Part shown: in pieces, positions 1 through 8,821 of the stretch
Position numbering within the stretch: the stretch's first letter is position 1
How the letters are laid out: each line of letters starts with the position of its first letter
Assembly (NCBI GenBank): GCA_963782465.1
Contig: CAWAJR010000003.1
Coordinates: 248,001 to 312,000, forward strand
Reading direction: 5' to 3'
DNA length: 64,000 nucleotides
Source of the DNA: JAODBJ01 sp963782465
GTDB lineage: Bacteria > Actinomycetota > Acidimicrobiia > IMCC26256 > PALSA-610
Program-made: the position numbers and the translations under genes
Notes under the pieces: generated by a model
Databases searched by the model: none
What the model saw: only the letters and a program-made list of their open reading frames with translations
What the model was told of the DNA's origin: nothing

Positions 1-320
1 TTGCCGGGCGACCAACACCGGGTGGCGCAACGGAAGCAGGTACAAGCCGACGTACACCGGCAGGGCAGCCTGAACCGAGAGGAGGGATGTTGCGCCGATC
101 AACCCGTCGGCTCCCGCGCCGACGAAGAAGCTGACGTGATCGCCGACACACAGGTGGTCGACGCCCGCGTCGGCGACCTGGGAGAGCGCCGTATGCAGCC
201 CCTCCGGATCGCCGTCGGGCACTGCGAGCGCGTCAGGGAAGAGCCCGACGCGGACCGCGCCACGTGACGAGGGCCCGCCGGCGTCGGTTGGTTGACGTCG
301 AGCGATGCAGTTTCAGTCAT
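1..320 (-). CDS. LLM-class (luciferase-like, F420-type) oxidoreductase, N-terminal part, frameshifted and cut by window edge
   Basis: Read on the minus strand this gives the start of a luciferase-like TIM barrel: RVGLFPDAL as first strand, then a conserved VDHLCVGDHVSFF segment and VYVGLYLLPLRHPVLVARQ. Such enzymes oxidise or reduce substrates with F420 or flavin. The gene continues beyond position 1, so only about 105 residues are visible. The best start is the ATG at 320, which has GGAG about ten bases upstream and opens with MTETASLDV. That frame departs from the barrel frame, which is only open from about 312 and has no usable start before an internal GTG at 222. One base therefore appears to be missing between about 245 and 310. 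It lies 41 bases downstream of the acyl-CoA dehydrogenase gene and is probably co-transcribed with it. Family assignment is fairly sure; cofactor is inferred. Confidence 0.7.
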
Positions 321-361
321 TGCCGTCTCCGATCTGTGCCCGTCCCGCGAAGCGTGCGCCG

Positions 362-1513
362 TCACCAACGAGGCCCTTGCGGGTCGACCTCGAGGAGCGT
401 CTTGCCCACGATCTCGTGCGTGAACGCGTCGGTGCCCGGGTGGAAGCGGGCCGCGCGCACATCACGCGAGAGCCGTTCGAGTTCCGCGCCGCGGCGGAAC
501 GAGCTGCCGCCCACCACTTCGCATGCCGCGTCGACGACGGTCATCGCGGCGGTGGCGGCTCGCCACTTGGCCGCGAAGATCTGCACGGGCCAACGGGCGC
601 CGTGGTCGACTCCATCGACCCAGTCACGGGCCAGCCGGTCGATCACCGCGCGGGCGGCGTCGAGTTCGAGGTGCATGTGCGCGACCTGCTGCTGCACCAG
701 GGGATGATGGGCGAAGGTGTGGCCGGGGATCGCGATGGAAGTGCGTTGACGCGCGTGCTCGATGGCAAGGTCGAGTGCTCGCTCGGCGATACCGACGTAG
801 ACATTGGAGATCAGGGTGAGCGCCCAGATGGTCATGGCACCGAGCACGGGATCGCTCGGCGGGCCGGCCGGGACGACGCACAGCACGTTCTCGTCCGGAA
901 CGAACACACCGTCGAGAACGGTGTCGTGGCTCTCGGTCGCGCGCATGCCTTGCGCGTCCCACGTGTCGACGACGGTGAGGCCCGGCGTATCACGCGTCAC
1001 GAACCCGTGGACGATCATCGGTCGCGACGGGTCACTGCTGTCCATCGCGTGGACGCCGAGACGGTCCCACACCGGGCCGAGCGAGCCGAACAGCTTGCGG
1101 CCGTGGAGCCGCCAACCGCCGGGCACGCGCTCGGCCCGGGTCGTCGAGAGCGCGAGGGGGATGTCGTTGCCGATCTCCGCGTGCCCGGACGCGAGGACCT
1201 CGCCGTCGGCCGCCCAACCGAGCATGCGCGCACCGAACGGGTGGCCGAAGGCGTCGAGGGTTGCGGCCAAGCCGACCCAGTAGTGGTGCATGCTCGTCGA
1301 CAAGGCTGTCGCCGGCGCGTAGCGGGCGAGGCGACGTTGTTCGGCGGCGAGCGTCGCGAGGTCGAGGCCGAAGCCGCCGAGCCGTCGCGGTGCGGCCGCC
1401 GTCAACCACCCGATGCGGCGAAGGTCGGCGAGGTCGTCGTGCGGGAACCGACCGGCCTTGTCGAAGCCGGCGGCGCGGTCCCGGAACGATTCGAGCATCG
1501 CGGCGTCGAGCAT
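362..1513 (-). CDS. acyl-CoA dehydrogenase family flavoprotein
   Basis: The 383-residue product has the three-part acyl-CoA dehydrogenase layout. An N-terminal helical domain contains RRIGWLTAAAPRRLGGFG. A middle beta domain (about 120-220) contains ATESHDTVLDGVFVPDE, the usual strand before the C-terminal domain. The C-terminal helical bundle contains CEVVGGSSFRRGAELERLSRDVRAARFHP. These FAD enzymes take electrons from acyl-CoA or related substrates, or act as flavin monooxygenases. I cannot identify the catalytic base, so a conventional beta-oxidation role is not certain. The ATG at 1513 has no strong ribosome site. An ATG at 1568 in another frame (MTNTTAPTTF) looks like a natural N-terminus, so another small indel near 1520 is possible. 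It is followed by an LLM oxidoreductase, a common pairing in actinobacterial catabolic operons. Confidence 0.8.
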   Translation of the reverse strand: MLDAAMLESFRDRAAGFDKAGRFPHDDLADLRRIGWLTAAAPRRLGGFGLDLATLAAEQRRLARYAPATALSTSMHHYWVGLAATLDAFGHPFGARMLGWAADGEVLASGHAEIGNDIPLALSTTRAERVPGGWRLHGRKLFGSLGPVWDRLGVHAMDSSDPSRPMIVHGFVTRDTPGLTVVDTWDAQGMRATESHDTVLDGVFVPDENVLCVVPAGPPSDPVLGAMTIWALTLISNVYVGIAERALDLAIEHARQRTSIAIPGHTFAHHPLVQQQVAHMHLELDAARAVIDRLARDWVDGVDHGARWPVQIFAAKWRAATAAMTVVDAACEVVGGSSFRRGAELERLSRDVRAARFHPGTDAFTHEIVGKTLLEVDPQGPRW

Positions 1514-1661
1514 GGCGTGAGCGGTCGATGGCGCCGGGGAAAGTGGTGGGAGCGGTGGTGTTCGTCATGCGACGAGCATCGTGAAACCTGTCGGTACGGG
1601 CATCGGCGCGACGCTCCATCGCGGCGAATGGAGCGTTCGCTGCACCGACTCGCGTACGCGC

Positions 1662-3533
1662 TCAGCCGGCGAGACCCGCTCTGATCGCCACCCGGGCGGC
1701 GGCGGTCCGGTTGCGGACACCGAGCTTGGTGAAGATGTTGCTCAGGTGTCGATTGGCGGTGCGTTCGCTGATGAAGAGCCGCTCGGCCAGCTCGCGGTTG
1801 GTCAGACCATCGGCCAGCGCAGCAAGCACCTCCCGCTCACGGGCGCTGAGCGACCCGAGTTGCCCGGACGGATCAGCCGTCGCCGCCGGCGGCGGGGGCG
1901 AGGTTTCCATCTCGATGTGGGCGGCGATCCAGGCGTCGACACTGCCGGTCGGCATCTCGAGCGCCCACAGGTCGATTGACCGTTCGGCGGCCACGAGCGC
2001 GAAGCCGAGCGCGCGCACCATCGGGGCGAGTGGCCCGTCGGCGCGAGCCGTGTCGTACACACGCATGAGATCGGGACGCATCTCCAGGTACGTGCGTTTC
2101 AGATCGACGATCATCAGGGCCAGCTCCGGGCACGGCTGCTCCCCGCGTTCCGCCGTCAGCATTCGACGGTTGAGCAGCGCTCGGCCACCGCTGCGGAGCG
2201 GGCGCGCCTGCAGGTCGGCCGCCATTGCGGAGACTGCGGGATCGTCGCGCCGAAGCTCCGGCGCCACTGCGGAGACCTCGACGACCATGCTGAACGCCTG
2301 CACGCCACCCGCCGGTCCCCGCGACACCGAGAGACCTTCGGGATGGTGACGCCACCAACGCTTCAGCCACGCACGCTCGTCGGCGCCGAGGTGCCGGTCG
2401 GTGATCGCGAGCACGTCCGGCAGGTCGGCCGCGGTCGCGGCCTCCACCGGGTGTTGCACGCCGGCGGGCGGGAGGAAGGCACTGCGGACGACCGGGTTCT
2501 GCACGAGGTGCAGCAGGTCGGCCGTGGCGGCCCAACCCGGAGCATGTTGCACCGTTGCGAGAGCCGCACGGGCGGCACGGCGGCGCAGGTCACGGGCCCG
2601 GCCGGGATCGCGCAGCTCGAGCCTGGTCGCGGTCACGTCCTGTACCACTGCCTGCAGTTCCACGCCGTCAGGACGAACGGTGGTGAATGGCAGGTCCCGG
2701 AGCGCAACCCAGGCCGGCTCCGCCGTCGCCTCGTCACACTCCAGCACCGCGGCCAGCGCGGGGACCGTGACCCGCCGCAGCACCGACGCCGCTTCGACAA
2801 CCTCGCGCCGGTCGGGATCGAGGTCGTCGAAGAGCACCTCGACCAGTTCTTCGACGACCTCGGCCGGCGGAGCGTCGCTCACGACGAGGTCGGGATGGCG
2901 AAGGAGTCCTTCGCATGCCAGCTCCAACGCGAGCGGGTGGCCCCGCCCGAAGCGCCGCGCGCGCTCGGCCCGGTCACCGGCGAGGCCTTTTCGGGCGACC
3001 AGTTCGGCGGCACCGGCCTCGGTGAGCGGGCCGAGGAGGACGTCGACCAGGAGTTGCCGCCAGCCCGGCGCCGTACGCCAGGCAACGTTGGGAGGGTTGC
3101 GCCCAACCAGTACGGTCGTCGTGCGGACCGGTAGCGATGGCAGCAGCCGGTTGCGCAGCCAGCCGTCGACGACCGCGAAGCGTTCGTAGCTGTCGACGAC
3201 GAGAGCGACGACGGACGCGGCCGAGATCGCGTCGGCTACCTGCTCGATCGTGGGCACGGCCGTGCCCAACCCCAGCGCGGAGCCGATGTGCGCGAGCACC
3301 GTGGCTGGTGTCGGCTCGACCTCTCGACCGTCGACCACCACCGTTGTCGGACCGGCGAATGTGCCCATGACGAGGGCGCTCTTGCCGATGCCCGCCGGCC
3401 CGTGCACGAACACCGCCGACGGGCCGTCAGGGTCCGTCACCCACGCGCGTAGCTGGTTACGCTCTCGCTCCCGGCCCACCAGCGCTGCGGCAGCCGCCAC
3501 CGCCAAGCGATCCGCCACCCGCTCCGACTCCAC
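1662..3533 (-). CDS. large LuxR-family transcriptional regulator with AAA ATPase domain
   Basis: This 623-residue protein belongs to the STAND/LAL type of regulator. The N-terminus reads LVGRERERNQL, followed by Walker A GPAGIGKS near residues 45-52, then an ATPase and arm region. The middle (about 270-540) has no recognisable motif, with a possible acyltransferase-like stretch around DRHLGADERAWLKRWW. The last 62 residues form a LuxR helix-turn-helix with LSAREREVLAALADGLTNRE and ERTANRHLSNIFTKLGVRNR. Such proteins use ATP as a switch to activate promoters. It is divergent from the methyltransferase at 3647, with 113 bases between, so that gene or its own operon is a likely target. Ligand unknown. 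Confidence 0.85.
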   Translation of the reverse strand: MESERVADRLAVAAAAALVGRERERNQLRAWVTDPDGPSAVFVHGPAGIGKSALVMGTFAGPTTVVVDGREVEPTPATVLAHIGSALGLGTAVPTIEQVADAISAASVVALVVDSYERFAVVDGWLRNRLLPSLPVRTTTVLVGRNPPNVAWRTAPGWRQLLVDVLLGPLTEAGAAELVARKGLAGDRAERARRFGRGHPLALELACEGLLRHPDLVVSDAPPAEVVEELVEVLFDDLDPDRREVVEAASVLRRVTVPALAAVLECDEATAEPAWVALRDLPFTTVRPDGVELQAVVQDVTATRLELRDPGRARDLRRRAARAALATVQHAPGWAATADLLHLVQNPVVRSAFLPPAGVQHPVEAATAADLPDVLAITDRHLGADERAWLKRWWRHHPEGLSVSRGPAGGVQAFSMVVEVSAVAPELRRDDPAVSAMAADLQARPLRSGGRALLNRRMLTAERGEQPCPELALMIVDLKRTYLEMRPDLMRVYDTARADGPLAPMVRALGFALVAAERSIDLWALEMPTGSVDAWIAAHIEMETSPPPPAATADPSGQLGSLSAREREVLAALADGLTNRELAERLFISERTANRHLSNIFTKLGVRNRTAAARVAIRAGLAG

Positions 3534-3646
3534 CTCGCGAGGTTACGGCTGCGCCCGTCGCGACGGTCGAGCCACAACGGGCCACCGGTGCAGGGGGTGT
3601 GGGTGTGGCCGTGTTGGCCGGATGTACCGAGAACGGGGGAGGGGCG

Positions 3647-4525
3647 ATGCCGAGTGCCGATGAGGTCCGCGACGCTCAGCGAGCGACATGGGCAGGGCTC
3701 TCCGGCGGTTGGGAGAAGTGGGACCTGGTCATCATGGACCAGTTGGGCCCGGTCAGCGCCGCGATGATCGAACGTCTCGATATCGCCGACGACCAGCAGC
3801 ATCTGGACATCGCCGCGGGTACCGGTGAGCCGGGTCTGAGTATCGCCCGGCGCGCACCGAAGGGCCACGTCGTGCTGACCGACCTCGTACCGGAGATGCT
3901 CGACGTCGCGGCGCGACGAGCCGACGCGCAGGGGATCACCAATGTGGCAACGAAGGTGTGCAGCGTCGACGACCTGCCCTTCGACGACGCCACCTTCGAC
4001 AGCGTGTCGGTGCGTTTCGGCTACATGTTCTTCCCTGACGCGGGCAAGGCAACGGCGGAGATCGTCCGTGTGCTCAAGCCGGGCGGGCGCATCTGCTCGT
4101 CGGTGTGGGTCAAGCCTGAGGAGAACCCGTGGACGACGATCCTCATGCGGGCAATCGCGACTGAGGTGGCAATGGCGCCACCCGACCCGGACGGGCCGAA
4201 CATGTTCCGGTGCGCGGCTCCGGGCCACGTCAGCGCCGTGTACGACGCCGCGGGGCTGCACGACGTCGCCGAGTGGGATGTCGACGTCGAGCTCGTGACG
4301 TCGTCACCGGCGGAGTATTGGGAGATGATGAGCGAGCACGTCTCGATCGCGGTTGCGGCACTGCAGCAGGTCGACGAACCGGCGCGGCAGCGGATCCGGG
4401 CGACCGTTCTCGCGAGCGCCGGCGCGTACGAGAACGACGGCAAGATCCGGGTTCCGGGCGTGGCGCGCTGCATCGTCGGCACGAAAGCGGGCCGAGCGAC
4501 GCGCGCCCGACCTCCGCGCGGGTAG
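3647..4525 (+). CDS. class I SAM-dependent methyltransferase (UbiE-like)
   Basis: The 292-residue product has the Rossmann methyltransferase core: LDIAAGTGEPGLSIA is motif I, VVLTDLVPEMLDVA is the motif II acid region, and DLPFDDATFDSVSVRFGYMFF plus VLKPGGRI mark motifs post-II and III. This is the pattern of UbiE/Coq5-like enzymes that methylate small molecules. I chose the ATG at 3647 because GGGGGAGGGG lies directly upstream; an in-frame upstream start at 3599 would add a proline-free, poorly conserved extension. It stands alone and is divergent from the LuxR-type regulator at 1662-3533, which probably controls it. Substrate cannot be read from the sequence. Confidence 0.85.
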   Translation: MPSADEVRDAQRATWAGLSGGWEKWDLVIMDQLGPVSAAMIERLDIADDQQHLDIAAGTGEPGLSIARRAPKGHVVLTDLVPEMLDVAARRADAQGITNVATKVCSVDDLPFDDATFDSVSVRFGYMFFPDAGKATAEIVRVLKPGGRICSSVWVKPEENPWTTILMRAIATEVAMAPPDPDGPNMFRCAAPGHVSAVYDAAGLHDVAEWDVDVELVTSSPAEYWEMMSEHVSIAVAALQQVDEPARQRIRATVLASAGAYENDGKIRVPGVARCIVGTKAGRATRARPPRG

Positions 4526-4680
4526 CCGCCCCGCGGTACCGGACGGGGCGAGTTCGCTACCGTCCAGAGCTCACCGGGTCGGGAGGCGGGGAAACATCGC
4601 GCCTTCGGCGGCGTTGAGCCGCGTGCGTGGCGAACCTGTCGGCGCGCGTGCCCCTGCCTGTACGAGCGAGACATCGGACG

Positions 4681-6396
4681 ATGGTCAACAACCCGAGCGC
4701 AACCCAGCGACAGCTCTACCGATGGCAACTCGACGCGCTCGTTGCCTGGCTGCGGTGTGGGCGGCGTGGGGTCGTCGAAGCCGTCACGGGCGCCGGCAAG
4801 ACGGAACTCGCGATCGCGGCGGCGGCTGATGCGTTGCGACGGGGTCGCTTCGTCCTCGTCCTCGTTCCGTCGCGAGTGTTGATGGAGCAATGGCACACGG
4901 CGTTGCGCGCCGCCCTCCCCGACGTGCGTATCGGTCGCCTCGGCGACGACGGGCGCGACACTGCGGAGAGCTGCGATGTCCTCGTCGCGACCCGCCATTC
5001 GGCCGCGGCGTACAAGCCGATCCCGCCGGGCCACGCCGGCGGACTGCTCGTCGCCGACGAATGTCACGGCCTCGGCGGCAAGACACTGCGACGAGCGCTG
5101 CTGCGCGAGTACGACGAACGGCTCGGGCTCACTGCGACCCTGGAGCGCAGCGACGACGCCGTCGCCGAACTGCTCCTCCCGTTCTTCGGCGGCATTTGCT
5201 TCCGGTACGGCTTTGCCCACGCGATCGCCGACGGCGTGTGCGCCTCCCCGCGGGTCGCCTTCGTCGGGGTACCGCTCTCGAAAGAGGAACGCGCGGAATA
5301 CGCGGCGGTCGAGCAACGACTCGTGAGCGCGAGGCAACACCTTCGAGGTGTCCGCGACATGCCGCGCGAACCTTTCGGCGACTTTCTCGCTGCGGTCGCG
5401 TACCTCGCGGAGCGAGACGGCGGTGCCGACGGTCGGGCGGCGCGCGACTACCTCGACGCGTTCTCCAAGCGGCGCGCGATCGTCGCCCAGTCGACCGGGA
5501 AGTACGACCTCTTGGGCCGTCTCGCGCCGGCGATCAAGGACGCCGACGGTGCGCTCGTGTTCACCGAGACGGTGCGCGCCGCGAACCACGCGATCAACCG
5601 GCTCGATCCTCACGTCGCGGTGGAACTGATCACCGGCTCCACCGCGCGCGGGCAACGGCGCGAGATCCTCGACGATCTCCGCCGGCGTGCACTCGATGCC
5701 GTCGCCGCCCCTCGCGTGCTGGATGAGGGCATCGATGTGCCGGACGCCAGTCTCGGCGTCGTCATGAGCGCGAGCCGGACCCGGCGCCAGATGATCCAAC
5801 GTATGGGCCGCATCCTGCGCCGGAAACGCAGCGGCGTCGCCGCTCGCTTCGTCATCATGTTCGCGCAGGACACGCTGGAAGACCCCGGCAACCAGTTCGA
5901 ACGTGACGGTTTCATCGACGAGATCGAACGGATCTCCGAAGGGACCGGGGTCTTCGAGAGCACGAAGTTCGAGGCGCTCGACGCGTTCCTGGCCGCGCCG
6001 GGACCATCCGTGGTCCCCGAGCCCGACTACGTCGACGACGAGGGCGCAGCCGACGAAGCCGCCCTGGGCGTCGCCGCCGCCTACGCCCGGCTCGCCTACA
6101 CGAACCGTCACGCCATGGACGAGGCGCGGGTCGAGGAACTCGATCGACTGGAGCCTCGACTGCCGAAGCGGACCGACGCGGCTCCCCACTATCTCGAGCT
6201 CTCGCTCTCGAACCTCCCGCCGGTGGCGAAGCCCAAGGTCGCGCCGAAGCGGCTGTCGACGGGTGAGGTCGCGCTCGAGATCGCGCGTGTCGGCGACGGG
6301 TGGCGCATCAGCTGTACCGGATGCGGTGAGGCATCACCCCTCGTGCAGTTCCGTTGGCAGTTACTGGACCAGACCGTGCATTGCCGCTGCAGCTGA
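4681..6396 (+). CDS. DEAD/DEAH-type SF2 helicase (XPB/RadD-like) with C-terminal cysteine cluster
   Basis: The 571-residue protein shows the SF2 motifs in order: Walker A TGAGKTE at 35-41, DECH Walker B at 126-129, TAT motif III at 151-153, and QRMGRILRR motif VI at about 373-381. This is the two-RecA-domain core of XPB/Rad25-like ATP-dependent DNA or RNA helicases. Residues around 545-570 contain CTGCGE and HCRC, a likely small zinc site. The ATG at 4681 starts MVNNPS; a GTG 54 bases upstream is in frame but adds an arginine-rich stretch. No obvious partner genes are adjacent, so a repair or restriction role is not supported by context. The ATPase is sure; the biological role is not. Confidence 0.85.
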   Translation: MVNNPSATQRQLYRWQLDALVAWLRCGRRGVVEAVTGAGKTELAIAAAADALRRGRFVLVLVPSRVLMEQWHTALRAALPDVRIGRLGDDGRDTAESCDVLVATRHSAAAYKPIPPGHAGGLLVADECHGLGGKTLRRALLREYDERLGLTATLERSDDAVAELLLPFFGGICFRYGFAHAIADGVCASPRVAFVGVPLSKEERAEYAAVEQRLVSARQHLRGVRDMPREPFGDFLAAVAYLAERDGGADGRAARDYLDAFSKRRAIVAQSTGKYDLLGRLAPAIKDADGALVFTETVRAANHAINRLDPHVAVELITGSTARGQRREILDDLRRRALDAVAAPRVLDEGIDVPDASLGVVMSASRTRRQMIQRMGRILRRKRSGVAARFVIMFAQDTLEDPGNQFERDGFIDEIERISEGTGVFESTKFEALDAFLAAPGPSVVPEPDYVDDEGAADEAALGVAAAYARLAYTNRHAMDEARVEELDRLEPRLPKRTDAAPHYLELSLSNLPPVAKPKVAPKRLSTGEVALEIARVGDGWRISCTGCGEASPLVQFRWQLLDQTVHCRCS

Positions 6397-6503
6397 CCAG
6401 GGGCGACCGTTCGTGGCGGACTCTCACCCCATTCACACGTTTCTTGGAGGTCGCATTCACACGCCGGGGCGACGCTGTCTTGGACACCGAGAAGGGCAGC
6501 AGC

Positions 6504-8000
6504 ATGGGTCCGAACGACTACGGAACGAGCGACGAACACGACGAACCGCTGGAGCCGCTGAACGGCGCACCCGTAGCGAGTGGGCACGAGACGTACAAGG
6601 GCGCCATTCCCGACGCCCCTAGTGCGAGCGACGCCGGCACTGCGGACGAGCCGGCCTGGTCGGCCCCGAGCGGATGGGCCACGGTGCCGGGTATGGCAAC
6701 CGACCCCGGCGCGCCACCGCCCACGACGCCGGGTTGGAGCGCGCCGGCGCCCACGCCCGCCGGATCGAACCGAACGAGCGCGATGGCGGTCATCGCCATC
6801 TTCGCCGTGGTGCTGCTCGTCGTCGCGTCGGCCACCGGCTACGCGATCGGTCGCGGCCACCACACGACCTCGACCAACTCGAACGCTTCGTCGTTCCCGG
6901 GCGGAACCGGTTCGGCCAACAACGGGACGAACAGCGGTGGCTCGCCCTTCGGCGGTGGCTCACCCTTCAACGGCGGCTTCGGCAACTTCGGACCGTCGAC
7001 GGGGGACGGCTCCTCGAATTCGGGTTCCGGCACGTCCGGCTCATCGGGCTCGTCCGGCACGACTGCTTCCGCGACGGCGCAGAAGGTCGCGACAGCGGTC
7101 GATCCCGCCCTCGTCGACGTCACGTCGACCCTGCCGAACGGCACGGCCAAGGGCACCGGCATGGTCATCACGTCCGACGGCGAGATCCTCACCAACGACC
7201 ACGTCATTTCCGGCGCCACGAGCATCCACGTGCAGTTCGTCACGACGGGTACCACGTACTCGGCCTCCCTCGTCGGCTACGACGCGTCGCAAGACGTTGC
7301 CCTGTTGAAGATCGCGAACGTCTCCGGGCTGGCGACGATCTCGACGAACAGCTCGTCGAACGTGAGTAGCGGCACCGGTGTCGTCGTGATCGGGAACGCC
7401 TACGGGCAGGACGGTACGCCCGCGGTCGTCGACGGCGTCGTCGTGTCGACCAACAAGACCATCACTGCCTCCGACGAAGGCGGCTTCGATGCCGAGACGC
7501 TCAACGGCCTCATCGAGATCTCCGCGAACGTGGTGCGCGGCGACTCGGGCGGCGCGGTCGCCGACAGCAGCGGTCAGGTCGTCGCGATGACGACCGCGGC
7601 GTGGTCCGGCAACGCGAGCCCGGTGTCGGCCGACACCGCGGGCGACGCGTACGCGATCCCGATCGACCACGCGCTCTCGGTCGCGCACCAGATCGAGGCC
7701 GGCCAGTCGAGTTCGACGGTGCACGTCGGCGAGCACGGCCTGCTCGGCGTCGGCGTCGGGGACGCGAACGGCGGCGGCGCATACGTCGGTGAGGTGCAAT
7801 CGGGTTCTGCCGCCGAGCAAGCCGGGCTCGGCGCGGGCGACACGATCACGGCCGTGAACGGCACGACGATCACGTCGGCCAACGGGCTCAACGCGGCCAT
7901 GGCCGCCACCCATGTCGGCGACCACGTCACGCTGCAGTGGCGAGACGCGAACGGTGCAAGCCACCAGGCCACCGTCACCCTCACCGACGGCGTCGCCTAG
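6504..8000 (+). CDS. membrane-anchored HtrA/DegP-like serine protease with PDZ domain
   Basis: The 498-residue product begins with a proline-rich cytoplasmic segment, then one transmembrane helix at about 94-115. A low-complexity Gly/Ser/Asn linker runs from about 118 to 190, followed by a trypsin-like protease domain. The triad is visible: His233 in TNDHVIS, Asp264 in SQDVALLKI and Ser348 in RGDSGGAV. A PDZ domain follows (about 405-495, GLLGVGVG and QAGLGAGDTITAVNG). These proteases act on the outer face of the membrane in protein quality control. The start is the ATG at 6504 after GAAGGG. It ends 26 bases from the convergent gene at 8027. The assignment is firm; substrates are unknown. Confidence 0.93.
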   Translation: MGPNDYGTSDEHDEPLEPLNGAPVASGHETYKGAIPDAPSASDAGTADEPAWSAPSGWATVPGMATDPGAPPPTTPGWSAPAPTPAGSNRTSAMAVIAIFAVVLLVVASATGYAIGRGHHTTSTNSNASSFPGGTGSANNGTNSGGSPFGGGSPFNGGFGNFGPSTGDGSSNSGSGTSGSSGSSGTTASATAQKVATAVDPALVDVTSTLPNGTAKGTGMVITSDGEILTNDHVISGATSIHVQFVTTGTTYSASLVGYDASQDVALLKIANVSGLATISTNSSSNVSSGTGVVVIGNAYGQDGTPAVVDGVVVSTNKTITASDEGGFDAETLNGLIEISANVVRGDSGGAVADSSGQVVAMTTAAWSGNASPVSADTAGDAYAIPIDHALSVAHQIEAGQSSSTVHVGEHGLLGVGVGDANGGGAYVGEVQSGSAAEQAGLGAGDTITAVNGTTITSANGLNAAMAATHVGDHVTLQWRDANGASHQATVTLTDGVA

Positions 8001-8026
8001 AACGGTGTGGCGGTTGGTGAGCGTCG

Positions 8027-8515
8027 CTACCGGTGGTTCGTGCCCGCCGAGTCGCTCCATCGAAGGCGGGGCTGCCCGACCGGCGTGGCCACGACCCGGT
8101 GCGCGTGCAGGCGGAGCATGGCGCAGTCGGGGGAGCGCGGTCCGTCGGGCCAGATCATCGCGGGGTCGAAGCCGACGGGAGGCGGGACCGACTTGATGAG
8201 GTCCCAGGCATCGATACGACCTGCCTCGTCGAGCCATTCGGCAGTGGCGTCGATCGCAAGGGTGTCGTGCAGCGGGTCCCAGTAGAAGCAGGCGACCTTG
8301 GGTTGATGGCGGAGGTGACGGACCTTCAACGGGGTCGGCCGCGCGGTGACGAGGGCGGTGGGCCGGTCACCATCCCAGCGCCATACGGGATGCATGAGCC
8401 GGGAGCGAGGAACGCCCGAGGGCCCGACGGTCGTGACCGTGCACCACACGATGCGTTCGGCAATAGGTTGGGCGACCAGGGTGACCTCGGCGAGCGTTGC
8501 GTTCTTCGCGTCCAT
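8027..8515 (-). CDS. pyridoxamine 5'-phosphate oxidase-fold family protein
   Basis: The product is about 162 residues and has the split-barrel flavin-binding fold: IVWCTVTTVGPSGVPRSRLMHPVWRWD, then LVTARPTPLKVRHLRHQPKVACFYWDP. This matches the actinobacterial PPOX family that binds FMN, F420 or haem. An acidic/tryptophan segment (WDLIKSVPPPVGFDP) is typical of the C-terminal half. Starts at 8515 (MDAKNATL) and 8548 (MATATV) are both in frame; neither has a strong ribosome site, and I use the shorter. It is convergent with the HtrA gene. Function beyond a flavin-type redox protein cannot be told. Confidence 0.8.
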   Translation of the reverse strand: MDAKNATLAEVTLVAQPIAERIVWCTVTTVGPSGVPRSRLMHPVWRWDGDRPTALVTARPTPLKVRHLRHQPKVACFYWDPLHDTLAIDATAEWLDEAGRIDAWDLIKSVPPPVGFDPAMIWPDGPRSPDCAMLRLHAHRVVATPVGQPRLRWSDSAGTNHR

Positions 8516-8571
8516 GTCACCATGCTGCCGCACCGTTGCCGTCGCCATCACCAGGTTGCATCGGCGACCCT

Positions 8572-8619
8572 GGGTTGTGTCGTCTTCACCCCCGTACGGG
8601 GGTACAAACGACACAACCC
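8572..8619. promoter_or_regulatory. concentric nested palindrome in a 306-base intergenic gap
   Basis: Between the divergent genes at 8515 and 8822 lies a symmetrical 48-base element. The outer arms GGGTTGTGTCGT (8572-8583) and ACGACACAACCC (8608-8619) are exact inverted repeats. Inside is a perfect 16-base palindrome ACCCCCGTACGGGGGT (8588-8603). Both share the centre 8595.5, with only four poorly paired positions on each side between them. It could be a dimer or tetramer operator, or a very stable hairpin. The rest of the gap (8516-8571 and 8620-8821) shows no other feature I can support except a possible CTG start at 8738. Confidence 0.7.
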
Positions 8620-8821
8620 GGGATGGGGTTCGGGGTCTTCCAGCAACCGGTTCGCGATCAGCGCGCGTGACGCGCAGCGCGGCGTCGGGCGCCCTTGATG
8701 GGTACGATCTCGATCTCCATCCGACCGGGGGACGAACCTGCAACACACGACGTCGCGGCGAAGCGAGTTCCTTCACACGCGAGCCGTTTGGCACGTAGCT
8801 GCTGAACTTCCGTTCGTCGCG

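Noticed and set aside
305..1684. 459-residue open frame on the plus strand opposite the acyl-CoA dehydrogenase gene
   Set aside because: It is an antisense shadow of a conserved gene in GC-rich DNA; composition is Arg/Val/Glu-rich with no motifs.
4021..6189. 722-residue open frame on the minus strand over the helicase
   Set aside because: Shadow of the helicase gene, which has all SF2 motifs on the plus strand.
8588..8603. Copper-type CsoR operator
   Set aside because: The C5/G5 core is suggestive, but there is no csoR, copper ATPase or metallochaperone gene in the window, so I kept only the neutral description.
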